From: Notolepis coatsorum
Lineage: Eukaryota > Chordata > Actinopteri > Aulopiformes > Paralepididae
Length of the DNA stretch: 64,000 nt
Direction of reading: 5' to 3'
NCBI GenBank assembly: GCA_963971535.1
Contig: OZ020599.1
Span: 93,507,765-93,571,764, forward strand
Shown here: positions 42,847-54,212 of the stretch, piece after piece
Position numbering within the stretch: the stretch's first letter is position 1
How the letters are laid out: the number at the start of each line of letters is the position of its first letter
Made by a program: the position numbers and the translations under genes
Notes under the pieces: model-generated
Databases searched by the model: none
The model's input: only the letters and a program-made list of their open reading frames with translations
Told to the model about the DNA's origin: nothing

Positions 42847-42948
42847 ATGGAAGAAGAAGGCGAGGAGAAGCTGTGCATCGACATGGACTCTGATACAGAG
42901 GAGAGGATGGAGGGCAGCAAGTCAAAGATCAAATGGATGCAGGAGGAG
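42847..42948 (+). CDS. mybl2: MYBL2-like, first visible coding exon
   Basis: B-Myb is a nuclear DNA-binding activator of G2/M genes that works with the MuvB complex. This exon encodes the acidic N-terminus and the first turn of Myb repeat R1: MEEEGEEKLCIDMDSDTEE, then KSKIKWMQEE. The MDSDTEE and K-x-KW pattern fits B-Myb rather than A- or c-Myb. The donor is gaggag|gtgagt, phase 0. A splice-acceptor-like sequence directly precedes the ATG, so an earlier exon with the true start may exist; mammalian Myb genes have a short first coding exon. I chose the ATG at 42847 as the first Met inside the conserved exon. Confidence 0.82.
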
Positions 42949-43089
42949 GTGAGTGGCGTTCTAAACACCCGGTAGGAAGACTTTTAGTTTACACCCGTAT
43001 CCTCAGAAACTCCAGCAGTGGAAGTGGGTCTAGTCATATTTCGATGCAAAGCTCTGTATGATAGCCTGTACAATAATGCTGTATTACCA

Positions 43090-43437
43090 TATATATGTAT
43101 TTATTCTCACCGCATGTATATCTATTCACATCTGTCTCTACTTACTTGCACATAGTCCTTAATATATATATCTGTATCTGTACATATCCTACTCTTACTA
43201 GTTACGTTGCTGGCCAGTATGACTACTACCTACTGTCTTTATACCTGTATCCTTGTACATATTATACTACAACTCTGTACATGCATCTGATTAGTGCTAC
43301 ACTCAGTAGTACTAATTTATGTATTCTATACCCAGTCACCTGTACATTGTATATTACTATTGCACTTTACTGTTACTTTTGCACTCTGGTTGGATGCCAA
43401 ACTTCTTTTCGTTGTACTTTACTTGTGCTGTATAATG
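43090..43437 (+). mobile_element. LINE 3' UTR, left part
   Basis: A plus-strand copy of the family seen on - at 98-400: gctggccagtatgactacta, then tgcactttactgttac and gtgctgtataatg. Its last bases resume at 45759 (tatgatgacaatatatttga) after a 2.3-kb insertion. Confidence 0.7.
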
Positions 43438-44199
43438 CAGACCTGCCAACCTGCACGCATTTTAAGTACCAACCACACAATTCCTGGTCAAAATACGCAG
43501 GTACAAAATGGCAGCTGATTGAATTACAGAAAACAATCAATCGATACAAAACAATACCGTACATGTATTCAGTCAGTGTTTAAATTACATCCCTCTTGTG
43601 CTTCTGTAACGTCTCGGAAACTCAACTCAAGCGAGTTCGGCTGAGTTCTCGCATACAGGCTGGGGACGCTCCCTGACCCAAATCAACCTTCACTCACAAA
43701 CATCTACTGATGCGGTAACATTAGGCTACTTTATCATTGACAGAGGCGTACATTGCTGAGGTAAAATGGGAAGTGGGGTAGTAATAATGAAGCACAAAAA
43801 GAAAATGTCACCATAATGTTAACATAATATGAAACATAGCTAAACATGTTCGGTAACTTTGTAAGACGTGATTAGCCTCGTTACGAGACTTAACGGAACA
43901 CGCCAATTTTTGGGGAAATTAGCTTATTTGCCATCTACCCTGGAGTTAGACAAGCAGATACATACCCTCTTTTTCTCTGTGCATGCATTAGGCTTAGGGA
44001 ACAGCCACACCGTTAGCCTAGCTTAGCATCATACACTGGAAGTAGGTGTGCCAGTGTACTGTAGCCTAGTTCCCAACAGTCAACCCCCAATACACTCCAA
44101 ATACAACTCCAAATATTTCCTGTAAACCACCCACATTTCACTCTCAGCTCTTTTGTGCTCTTCAATTCCCCTGCAATCTCCCCAGTCCTGTCTAAATCC

Positions 44200-45490
44200 T
44201 GTAGTGTTACACTCCCTGAAAATTTGGTCCCAATTTAGAAAAAGTTATGGTTTAATCTCTGTCTACTTATGCTCCAATTGCAGCGAATCATCTGTTTCCG
44301 GCCTCCCTCCTAGATAACGTATTTGATCAGTGGTTAAAAAAGGGAGTTTTGAACACGAGACTGCTCTATGAAAGCAACATATTTATGTCATTTGAACAAA
44401 TTAAGAACAAGTATGATTTGCCATCACACCACTTCTTTCGTAACCTACAAGTTAGCAATTTTATACGTAGTCAATCCACTACATTTCCATCCCTGCCTCC
44501 AGATACATCACTGGACTCAATTCTGGAGACAACCTGAGCTCAAGGGAACAATGTCTAAGCTTTATATGAACATATTTGAGATGGAGGACTCGTCACTCTC
44601 AATAATAAAGGGGCACTGGGAAAAGGACTTTGAAACAGACATATCAGAAGAGGTGTGGTCAAGAGTACTAAAAAATGTTCACGCTTCATCTATCTGTGCG
44701 AGACACAGGCTTATTCAATTTAAGATTGTACATCGGCTACATATATCCAAACTCAAACTGTCAAAAAAATGTCCCTGAGGTTAGTCCTACTTGTAACGGA
44801 TGCAAACAAGCCCCGGCCGGTCTGTATCACACATTTTGGTCATGTCCTAGCCTAGCAGACTTCTGGTCGTCCATATTTAAGCTCTACTCAGACCTGGCAG
44901 GTCGGGTACTGGAACCATGTCACTTCCTGGGTTTTTTTGGTGTTCTTTCCGACGACTTACATCTACCAAAAGCACAACTGAACTGCATCGCTTACTCCTC
45001 CCTTCTAGCAAGACGTCTCATTCTTATGAACTGGAAAGATGAACATCCTCCCTCATTTGGCAGGTGGATTTGCGATGTAATGTACCATTTAAAAGTTGAA
45101 AAGATTAAATATACTCTACGGGGATCAAGTGGGAAATTTGATGTGGTGTGGCAACCCTTTATCTCGTATGTGGAACGGGTGACTACTTCTCTCACCTCCT
45201 GAAACAAGGACACTGTATAGGAACGACTCTGTAACACGAAATACTCTGAGAACCTTTTTTATTTTTTGACCTTTTTTATTTATATATATATATACATATC
45301 TATTTTTATTTTTTTAAATTCTTTTAAATATATATATATATTATTTTTTATTTTTTGTTTTTTTGTTTTTTTACCATTATTATTATATATATATATTTCT
45401 TTCTACACATTTTTTGGTGTTGGTCTGGTTTTTTGTTTGGTTTTTGTTTTGTTTGTTTTGTCGATAAGTGTATGTATGTCATGATCTGTG
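44200..45490 (+). pseudogene. L1-like ORF2 C-terminus
   Basis: Frames 44349-44537, 44368-44778 and 44675-45202 together cover an L1-type C-terminal region: LNTRLLYESNIFMSFEQIKN, KLYMNIFEMEDSS, then CNGCKQAPAGLYHTFWSCPS (the Cys/His cluster), ending near 45202. Frameshifts break it. An AT-rich 3' UTR follows. Confidence 0.8.
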
Positions 45491-45659
45491 TACTTACCAC
45501 ATGGAGACATTTCCAGTGTTTTTACTGTTTTAAGCAGGTGTACTCAAACCTTTGACTAGCACTCTATATCATAATATAGTCTAGTGGAGTGCAAGTGATT
45601 TAAGAATTGGGTCAAATTATACAATAGTGCTTCAACAGTCAAAATTTGAATGATGTGTG

Positions 45660-45684
45660 TGTGTGTGGTGTGTGTGTGTGTGTG
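45660..45684. repeat. Short (GT)n
   Basis: About 12 GT units with one interruption. Confidence 0.85.
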
Positions 45685-45949
45685 AGATAAGTGGGGAAAA
45701 TCGAAGTGGCGAACACCATTGTGGTACTCAAAATATTTTCCCATGGTTGGCAGGTCTGTATGATGACAATATATTTGAATAGAATATAATCATAAGACCT
45801 CACCCACCCGCGTCTATATTTATCACAGCCGAAGAGTGCGTCGCGTTTCTCTGATTGGCCATGTGACCGCGGCAGCGCGAGAGAGCGGCAGTGCGGAAAT
45901 AGGCTGCATCCTCCACGTCAAGAAAGACAGACAGGCATTCTCTGTGACA

Positions 45950-46205
45950 AACCCTAACCTTAACCAACTCCGAAATAATGCCTAACCTTAACCCTCCCTA
46001 ACCTTAACTTAACCCTAACCTTAACCAACTCCGAAATAATGCCTAACCTTAACTTAACCCTAACCTTAACCAACTCCGAAAGAATGCCTAACCTTAACCC
46101 TCCCTAACCTTAACTTAACCCTAACCTTAACCAACTCCGAAATAATGCCTAACCTTAACGCAACCCTAACCTTAACCAACTCCGAAAGAATGCCTAAACT
46201 TAACC
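45950..46205. repeat. Tandem array with cctaacctta motif
   Basis: Units such as aaccttaaccaactccgaaa and taatgcctaaccttaaccct repeat about six times. Related single units occur at 34230-34388. Confidence 0.85.
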
Positions 46206-46264
46206 AGCGGAAGAATGCACGTTTATAGCGAGAGATGATAAACGTAAAAAAGAAAAAAAAAGAA

Positions 46265-46345
46265 AAATTGAAGTGATTCGAACTTGTGACCAACCGCACC
46301 GCAGGCTCCACAGCACGGCGGCGTACCAGTTGAGTTAAGCGTCGA
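46265..46345 (-). mobile_element. tRNA-like segment of a dispersed repeat
   Basis: On the minus strand an A-box-like ttaactcaactggtacg and a B-box-like cacaagttcgaatcac are spaced as in a tRNA. The same segment lies in the inverted repeat at 30374-31265. No intact cloverleaf, so a SINE-type relic. Confidence 0.5.
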
Positions 46346-46817
46346 TGGAAAAACATCGGGGATTGCGGCTACATAATGCCGCAAGCTCTGCCGCTCCGCT
46401 CCGGCTGCCGCGGGGCGTGTCACAGCCAATCAGGGAAAACGCGGAAGCACTTGGCAGCACTCTTCGGCTCCAATTAAAGAATAGGCCACCCACCCAAGCC
46501 TCTCTGCCCCTAGTGGCGGTTTGTCAGCATGGCACTCATGTTCACAGATCCTGCCCTCAATACTTATTCCACTATGTGTCCTTGTTATTTGACTATAGTA
46601 GAGTCTGCTTACTGTATGCTCCTTTGAAGGTGTATTTTTTATTAAAGGGGAACACCATGCAAATTAATCATTCAAATGGGTTATTTTCATGGCCTAGGAA
46701 AGTTCAAAGTTCATATTTGTGTGAACACAAGTTACTCCCAAATAGGGTTTGGAACTGAACCTTATTAAATGTTATATTGTGACTAAGCTGTTTCGGCCCT
46801 CCTTCCTTAATGTCCAG

Positions 46818-46889
46818 GAAGACAATCTGAAAATCCTGATCAACAACTTTGGAACGAAAGACTGGAAAACCATCGCCAGCTTCTTACCG
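46818..46889 (+). CDS. mybl2: MYBL2-like exon, rest of R1 (first part)
   Basis: The acceptor is tgtccag, the donor CCG|gtgagt, and the length is 72 bp in phase 0. It encodes EDNLKILINNFGTKDWKTIA, then SFLP, with the second R1 Trp. Joined to the previous exon it gives one more Glu at the junction than I recall in human MYBL2. Confidence 0.88.
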
Positions 46890-46949
46890 GTGAGTCTGGG
46901 GAGATGTGTGTTTACTCCTACTGCTGGTAGGACACACCTACCTTGGCTG

Positions 46950-47760
46950 GGTATCGAGAACAACAGAGTACCGAGTAGGCTTAGGTACCGAACTCTGTAG
47001 TTGTGAGGGTACCGGCCGTATTACATCGGTACTACCGAGTACTGATTCACACTAGATCAATCGATACCAAATTCTGTTACCTTTACATGTTTAGTATAAG
47101 AGTGTAATATACTAGACAAGAGGGAGCCTTTTCCACAAATATATGTACCGTAATTCCTCTAATAGTAACCCCGGCTTGTATTTGTTTCAACTGTAGCGGG
47201 TACCAGGCTTGTATTAGGAGGAGGCCTGTATAAGAGGGAGGCCTATATTTCAAATTTTCAAACGGATCATAATGAATAAATCAACATTTTGTGTCAGTTT
47301 GAACCCAGTAAAATGTACTGGGTTCATTTATTGAAACCAAGTACTGTATGAAATAGTAAACCGTGCAATTACAGGTGGTCACTGGTCATTTCAACGTTTT
47401 CAAAGTGAAATCAAGTAACTAGCTCAGTATGCAGCTCAGTATATTAGTAACCCGGCTTGTATTAGGAGGCCGGCTTATAATTGCTTAGCTCAAGAGCGCA
47501 CCCGGCCATTAATAGAGACCCGGCTTGTATTTGAGACCCGGTTACTATTAGAGGAATTACGGTATTATTGTCCCGTCTCTTGGGTCTTTGGAAAGACCAG
47601 ACGAGGTCAGAGGAGTTTGATAATATTTACTGAGGATGGCCAGATAATATTGATATTTAAACATTTAAAAACACAATACATATTCGTGATTTATTTTGTG
47701 TGTGTTACAACAATAAATAAGAACCGGCATTGTTTTAAAGTATAGTTTTTGGCACCATAA
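46950..47760 (-). mobile_element. MITE, ggtaccgttc type, interrupted
   Basis: An inverted relative of 37723-38105 (tcccgtctcttgggtctttg, gaaagaccagacgaggtcag). A 409-bp MITE has inserted at 47156. Confidence 0.65.
47156..47564. mobile_element. MITE inside MITE, 409 bp
   Basis: Inverted ends taccgtaattcctctaatag and ctattagaggaattacggta, perfect over at least 20 bp. Comparison with the uninterrupted relative at 37.9 kb shows it is an insertion. Target duplication is at most 2-3 bases. Confidence 0.9.
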
Positions 47761-47794
47761 TCGAAGAAATTAAAATGATAGGTGTGTGTATGTT

Positions 47795-47935
47795 CAAGTT
47801 CAAGTTTCTTTAATAGTTGTCATACAGAAGTACAGAATACTTTTATACAAAATGCTTCTTACTGTTACGCTCCAGAGACTGTGCAAGACAAGATACGTAT
47901 GAAATAAAATAACATAGTATAGCATGTAAATTAGT
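47795..47935 (-). mobile_element. LINE 3' tail fragment
   Basis: Related to 10786-11190 (caagttcaagtt start, then tacaaaatgcttctta). Confidence 0.4.
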
Positions 47936-48102
47936 ATGTGTGGTCTAGATCAAAATTAAATCAACTTTCTTTAATGAATATAACTTGGCAGTCTTGATTT
48001 AAAATTCGAATGTTAACGTAACAAACGAACGTTCGAACATTCTGGCTCAGCCTTAGTGTGTACGTGTGCGGTCTAGGTGTGTACGTGTGGTCTAGGTGCA
48101 GT

Positions 48103-48620
48103 GTTTCCCCTAGGATTTCTTTCACAGGGTGGTGGGCCCCCCGAAACTACTAGTGTTGTCACAGTGTCACGGATACGTGGCGTCAACAGTGTCGTCATAG
48201 ACGGCGGTTGTTAGTATCAGTGAATTTCTCTACACTGAGCTGAAATGCAACGATTGCACATAAATTAGGTAAATAAATATTAACAATATTTATTTACAAC
48301 ACATAAATTAACTTATTTACAATTATACATACAGTAGTGACAACACGCATATGAACTATTTACAATACAGGGAGGCACATACAACACTCATAACTATTTA
48401 CAACCAGTGTCGGAGCATACACACAATGGACGATTCAATGTACGTTTGTTCCGAATGCACCCGGGAGAAGAGATGGTGTTCTAGCCAGTCAGCCGCGGGA
48501 GTACGAAATTCCACAGAATGATTGCCTCCATGAAACAAAACAAACACAATGCAGAGGATCAAGAGATAACACGGACAGAGGCTGATAGCGATCGACGACA
48601 GGCTGAAATGACCGAAATCT
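48103..48620. mobile_element. Possible hAT-type element, one end seen
   Basis: cagtgtttcccctaggattt is a hAT-like terminus, inserted in a short gtacgtgtggtctagg repeat that reappears near 48622. The right inverted end is not clear. Confidence 0.4.
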
Positions 48621-48735
48621 TGTACGTGTGGTCTAGGACAGACTGCACATGAAAAATATCTTGTACTGTGAATCTTGTGTTTCTGTTGTAATCTTTCATA
48701 AACCCTTGACCTAACCTTGTGTTCTCTTGGCCCAG

Positions 48736-48828
48736 GGCCGGTCAGACTACCAGTGTATGCGTCGCTGGAGGAGATATCTAGACCCTGACCTGGTCAAGGG
48801 CTGCTGGAGCAAAGAGGAAGATGAGAAG
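48736..48828 (+). CDS. mybl2: MYBL2-like exon, R1 end and R2 start
   Basis: 93 bp, phase 0. It encodes GRSDYQCMRRWRRYLDPDLV, then KGCWSKEEDEK: the third R1 helix with its Trp, the linker, and the first Trp of R2. The donor is gagaag|gtgaag. Boundaries match those of vertebrate Myb genes. Confidence 0.9.
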
Positions 48829-49097
48829 GTGAAGTCAAGTAATCTATCTAAAAAGCCTTGCAGGGTTGAATTGGACTACATCACTGTCGGAAGGGAAATT
48901 AGGGTTGAATTGGACTACATCACTGTCGGAAGGGAAATTATACAGCTATCTTCAACTAGAGAAATGTTAGTTCTAATTCTATATAAATATTGAGTAGTGT
49001 ATCTAGGTTCTAGAAGTGAAAATTAAGAAATTACTCTTTGTCTTTAAAAAAGGTCCAGACCTGCTCAACCTACCTTATACTTGTATTTCCCTAATAG

Positions 49098-49318
49098 GTC
49101 ATTGAACTTGTGCAGAAACACGGTATCAAGCACTGGTCTTTGATCGCCAGGCAGCTGAAGTATCGTCTGGGGAAACAGTGTCGGGAGCGCTGGCACAACC
49201 ACCTGGACCCAGGCGTCAAGAAGTCCTCCTGGACCAAGGAAGAAGACCTCGCCATCTACAAAGCCCACCGCGTCCTCGGCAACCGCTGGGCTGAGATCGC
49301 CAAGCTGCTTCCCGGAAG
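49098..49318 (+). CDS. mybl2: MYBL2-like exon, R2 and most of R3
   Basis: 221 bp between ctaatag and ggaag|gtgtgt, ending in phase 2. It encodes most of R2 (VIELVQKHGIKHWSLIARQL, then GKQCRERWHNHLDP) and R3 up to GNRWAEIAKLLPG. The R2 DNA-recognition helix is intact. One striking change is Tyr (49161-49163) in LKYRLG, where Myb proteins almost always have Gly (LKGR). The sequence is otherwise clearly Myb but more diverged than usual, which suits a fast-evolving paralogue. Confidence 0.93.
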
Positions 49319-49720
49319 GTGTGTGTGTGCATGCGGTTGACTAGTGTGGTGGATTATGATTGATCAATTATATTGTAGTCGTAGACGGATCTTCTGTACA
49401 TGTAGGTTAAATGAGCTTGGCTAAGGGGAGTGCTCTCATCGTGGCCAGCTAGGAGACACTGAGGAAGAGAAGGAGACAATGGTCCTCATTCTCGAACATG
49501 TTCGTAAATACCTTTGTAAATATCTTGGTAAAAAGTTTGTAAACTGGAAGCGCGTTCTCGTACACCTGCATTTGCATACAGACACGCCCCACAAGCTCCT
49601 TATAAGGCAAGGGCCGTGTGCAAAACAGAGAGAGGGTCAGCATTGCATCTGCTCTGCTGACCCCTGTATTCATTCAACAGGTAGGTTGCGACTGATCTCA
49701 AAATGAGATTAGATTAAAAT

Positions 49721-50083
49721 TAGGGATGCTCGATATTGGCTTTTTTACCGATACCGATATTGTCCAACTCTTAATTTCCGATACCGATATCAACCGATAC
49801 CGATATATGCAGGGTTCCCCCCCCCCAAAAAACAGAATAATTTCAGGTAATTAACATTACATATCTCTTGTTGTGGAATTAACACAACATTATGCATACT
49901 TTTGACAATAAATAAAATCAGAATTTGTTCTTACTTGCTTGCCTGGGTAAATAAAGGTTATAGAAATGTAAAAAAAAAAAAAAAAATTTAATTTGAAAAC
50001 CGATACAGATATCTTCCGATATCACATTTGAATGCCAATATCGGCCGATAATATCGGTAGGCCGATACTATTGGACATCCCTA
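49721..50083. mobile_element. hAT MITE, 363 bp
   Basis: Ends tagggatg and catcccta, 8-bp duplication ATTAAAAT (49713-49720, 50084-50091), many ccgatatcgg-type palindromes. Confidence 0.92.
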
Positions 50084-50085
50084 AT

Positions 50086-50180
50086 TAAAATGTATTGTAC
50101 AGCACAAGTACAATACACCATCCAATCAGAGTGCAAATGTAACAGTAAAGTGCAATAGTAACATACAATGCACAGGTGAT
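50086..50180 (-). mobile_element. LINE tail fragment
   Basis: tgtattgtacagcacaagta, then agagtgcaaatgtaacagta, as at 98-200. The MITE at 49721 has inserted at its left end. Confidence 0.6.
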
Positions 50181-50389
50181 GAAACTGGTAAAAGGCTTCA
50201 TTTGGGATAAATAGTTGGTGATTGCGTTCAAATTGATTCTACAGACATCCTCGGAATTAAATAATTATAATAAAGATAAATATGACTTTGTATCATTAAC
50301 AATTACCTTTTTCATTTATAATCCTGACTCAATGAGGCATCGAGAGCATCGTATTCATGCCTTAAATTGCCCCTTGCAGGACTAATTAC

Positions 50390-51107
50390 TAGGGCTGTCA
50401 GTTTATCGCGTTAATTAGATAAATTAATTACACAACAAATTATCGCGTTATGAAAATTAACGCAAATTATCGCGTTATGAAAATTAACTCAAAATGTATT
50501 TAAAAAAATTTAAAGAAAAGAAATGATTAAAATATATATATATTTTTTAAACTCATTCATTCCATAAGAACGTAGAATAAACATTTACAGACTTTTCTTT
50601 TTTAAATGGCCCATTTGCATGTTCTTGGTATCTGATTCTAGGGACATCTATGGATCTCAGGGAATGTATTCCCAGTGTCAGAAATACTTCTGTTACTAAG
50701 CTGGTCAGGACTTCCTGGAAGAAGAGATCTTGTATCTCAATGGGACATTCCTGGATAATAAAGGATAAATAAAAAAAAAAGCTTGAGTAAATTGTAATGA
50801 ACCAAATGAGAATATCAATTCAAATTATTATTATTATTTTTATCTTTGACTGTGAATAACACTATGCTAAAATTTACCAGACCTGAAAAATCTAAGCAAA
50901 TGAATAAATGGAAGATGATTTAAAAAGAAGGTTTTGTAGATACAGTACTGAATTCTGCCATCCGGACACATGTAATTTGAAATATTATTATTATTATAGA
51001 ATATAGAATATCAGGCCTAAAATGGTTATGCGATTAAAATGAGATTAATTAATTACAAATCCTGTAATTAATTAGATTAAAAAAAAGATATCGCCTGACA
51101 GCACTAC
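50390..51107. mobile_element. hAT-like MITE
   Basis: Ends agggctgtcagtttatcgcg and ctgacagcact, with subterminal ttaattagat/attaattagatt. A target duplication is not evident. Confidence 0.6.
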
Positions 51108-51433
51108 GAATAACATTTTTGGAATTACACACACACTGCATACTAATTAAATAAGAACTAAACTGATCGCCGTGGATATAGCTACTGTATAGTGGAACAT
51201 ACTGTATTAATTTGCCATATACCGTCTTCTTCTCTGATATTATTGTGTTACTATTGTTGGTTTGATTTATTCCTATTGCTAGAAATAAATAGCGTGCGAG
51301 CACACACACACACACTGTTCACACACACACGCACTGTTTACTTATAAGTATAAGTACTGTATATGTGCAAAATTAATCGTTCCAGCTAGGGTCACGATTC
51401 GTCGACGTCATCGAATATAAAATAATTTTTAGT

Positions 51434-51742
51434 GGGCGGCTAAGTGGCGCAGTGGGCAAGGCGCTCGCCACTAACGCAGGAGATGCTGGGTTCGAGCCCA
51501 GCTCTCGCTGTTGCTTCCGGCTTGGCTGGTCGTTCATACTACAATACAATTGGCAGTATTAGGGGGTGGGAAAGCCGGTGGGTGGGGATCGGACGTTGTG
51601 GACAGCGACTCCTACAGGTCGGTTGGTGCACCTGTACAGCAGAATCAGGAAGCAATGGGGGCAGCGTGAGCCTCCCACGCGTTACTCCTCGCCGCTGAGA
51701 GATTGCGCTGTACAGGTGAAAAGCTGCGACAGCTGCCTCCTT
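51434..51742 (+). mobile_element. tRNA-derived SINE, 5' part
   Basis: gggcggctaagtggcgcagt, with B box gggttcgagccc. It matches 59251-59560 closely and stops at gacagctgcctcctt, where the L1 starts. Confidence 0.92.
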
Positions 51743-51822
51743 TTTATTTTATTTTATTTTTTTATTATTTTTTAAACACACATATAAACAAACATGACAA
51801 CACACGATAAGATACACAAGCA

Positions 51823-52781
51823 TTAACACTTTGACTGCCATGAAACGTGTTTTGACGTCATTGCTGGCCATGCTCAAGTTGCCGGGGGACGCTGTACAGC
51901 GTCCTTATATCAATATTTCAAAAATCTGCGATCGGATTCATATGTCCCCTCCGCTGGCCTGAGATCCACCAGCAGGACCCACTGAGCTCTCTGGCGGTTC
52001 AGGAGCGCCATCTGGTGGCCGATCGGCGCAATCGCTTTAACAGGAAGTGGCATAGAGGTTGTGCTATGTCCGTAGTACTTCCGGGTGCTCGCTATAGGTC
52101 CCGCGACTCTGGCTCGTCACGCTACACAGTGATCAATTGCCAATAACTCGATAAACAACATGATTTGGACGTATATACCATTATACAAGCTGGAGATGGA
52201 CCGGGTAAATTTACATCCCATAATGATAAGATTTCAACTCTACGATGATCGCCCAACGGCGCGCGGAGACTGGGGTGAGTTTCAGCGTGTAACGTTACCG
52301 TCTTCGATACTAACTGCTATTATCAACATTTGACCTACATTAGATGATTGGTATAACGCTGCCCACGGAATTATAAACGGCCCCTAGCCCATCCGGTCAA
52401 CATCAGATGACGTGTAGTAACTTCTAGAAGTACGTCTAGTTGTAATTTTTTATATCGCGCTGATTGCCATAAAACTGTATTGCATCATCAATATAATGTA
52501 TTTGGGGCTATAGATCACGTTCTGGAGAAAGCTGCAGAAAGAGATGAAAACATACTTATACATTAGACCATACTTTACTATGAATATGTGAATGAAAAAG
52601 TTTAACGTTGCTACACAATGAACAATACATATAGGACTTTGAATGGGCCCTAATAATGGCAATGTAGCAATAGAATTTAAAAAGTTATAGCCCTGCAAAG
52701 AAGGGGACTTTCTCCATAGACAAATAGCGCTGGCAATCTATGGTATATCATGAATTTAACCTTAGGCAACCAAAGTGTTAA
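51823..52781. mobile_element. TTAA MITE, 959 bp, inside the L1
   Basis: TTAA at both ends, termini cactttgactgcc and ggcaaccaaagtg. The ends resemble family T, but the interior (ctggcggttcaggagcgcca and so on) is different, so it is a sister family. Confidence 0.88.
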
Positions 52782-53027
52782 TACACAGTGTATATCCAAC
52801 GAAATTACCATTTATACCAATGTCTTATACAGGATATACCCCTAATACCTGTTATCTAAAAACCTACACACATATGCTCCAGCTCGAACCCCCCCCTCCC
52901 GGACCCCTCTTTGGATAGTACCTCCATTATCCCTCGCTCCTAACCAGACACTACCATTATAAGCTAGCTTTTATTCTCTCCACCACTTCTAACCACATTG
53001 TCATTTTGGATTCATTGAGACCCAGAA

Positions 53028-53187
53028 TAGACCTGTCTCAAACCCTGCCCCTTTTCTTGATCCTCCAATCACAGCTGTCGCTTACCTCTGACTTCCTCGT
53101 ACAAACAAGTTTGTACGAGGAAGTCCGAGGTAAGCGACAGCTGTGATTGGAGGATCAAGAAAAGAGGGCAGGGTTTTGAGACAGGTC
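53028..53187. mobile_element. Palindromic MITE, about 160 bp
   Basis: gacctgtctcaaaccctgcc to gtttgtac, followed at once by its complement ending gagacaggtc; almost perfect. It interrupts the L1 ORF2. A 60-bp relative is at 57769-57837. Confidence 0.9.
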
Positions 53188-54057
53188 CATTCTTGCTGTA
53201 GATATTTCTTGATAAATCACATCGAGATATGTAAGAAACCAAACTTTCCGGCACATTTTTTCCGGTTGAAACCAGCGTGATGCGATCAGCTTTTTAGCTA
53301 CTGTGATACCCGATAAAACCAATCTCTTTAGCTGTGGATGTACTGCAAACTCAAAAACATCATTCAATAGTAATACAGAGGGGTGTACAGGTATATTCCA
53401 AGATAAGAGTTTTGATAATTGTTGGGTCACATCTTTCCAGAATATCTTAACTGGTGGGCAGTCCCAGTACATGTGCATAAATGTCCCTTCATCCCCATTT
53501 GTACATTGGGAGCATTTGGAGTCTTGTTTAAGACCCATTCTGTTCAGTCTTATAGGAGTCAAGTATGTCCTGTGAATATAGTTAAGATTGATTTGTTGAT
53601 GGTCCGGGTTCCTTGATGTAAGTCGGACATTTGCCCAGGCTTCTTGCCAATCAAAGTCACTTTCCAGGTCTGGTATATCCCTCCTCCAGACAGTCTAGTT
53701 GGAGGGTTTCATACGAGGACGTTAGTAATTGATGATAAAAATCTGAAACAAAACCTCTCGATGTCTCTCTTTCATAGAAGAATTTGTGGTATCTGTGGTG
53801 TTCAATTGGTATGTCTAATGGAACACTGTGAGACTTCAAACATAGCCGTAACTGTGTGTAAAAAAGCCATGTCGACTTGGTGAGATACATTTTTTTGCAT
53901 ATTTCTCCATAACTACAAAAACCCTGTTTGTTAAAAACATCCCCTAATGAGTGTATGCCTTGCTCTTCCCATATAGGGAATCTTATAGGTCGTTTTTCAA
54001 TCAAGAGTGCATTGTTATTGAATAAGGGAGTATGATTGTGCCATTTATGTGGGTTAG

Positions 54058-54212
54058 GACAGCTGCCTCCTTGTGTACCGGAGGGGACACGTGATACAAG
54101 GCTTGGTCCACATTGCAGCCGACCAGTGGGAGACAGGGGAGGGTAGAATTGGATAATACGAAATTGGGATGGGAGAAAAAAAATTGAAAATGGGGAGAAA
54201 AAGTAGATTAAA
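54058..54212 (+). mobile_element. tRNA-derived SINE, 3' part
   Basis: Continues the SINE of 51434: gtgtaccggaggggacacgt, then gaccagtgggagacagggga and the A-rich end. Confidence 0.92.

Larger units (their letters stand above)
43438..45758. mobile_element. DNA transposon-like insertion with inverted ends
   Basis: Ends cagacctgccaacc and ggttggcaggtctg are exact inverted repeats. The flanks tataatg and tatgatg look like a slightly diverged duplication of about 7 bp, which fits hAT. The inside contains an L1 fragment; I see no transposase. Confidence 0.7.
51743..54057 (-). mobile_element. 5'-truncated L1 inserted in the SINE
   Basis: Flanked by a perfect 15-bp duplication, GACAGCTGCCTCCTT (51728-51742 and 54058-54072). 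The T-rich left end is the poly-A tail of a minus-strand L1. ORF2 C-terminal sequence is readable at 53155-53562 (LKQDSKCSQCTNGDEGTFMH, then YWDCPPVKIFWKD) and on toward 54057 (WEEQGIHSLGDVFNKQGF). A TTAA MITE and a palindromic MITE are inserted in it. Confidence 0.9.

Noticed and set aside
45950-46205. Interstitial telomere repeat
   Set aside because: The ccctaacc-like pieces are embedded in a longer unit with aactccgaaa and are not TTAGGG arrays.
46345-46758. 137-codon ORF
   Set aside because: It overlaps dispersed repeat sequence, including the tRNA-like relic, and resembles no protein family.
51434-51520. tRNA gene at the SINE head
   Set aside because: A and B boxes are present but the rest does not fold as a tRNA, and the same head starts long SINE copies elsewhere.
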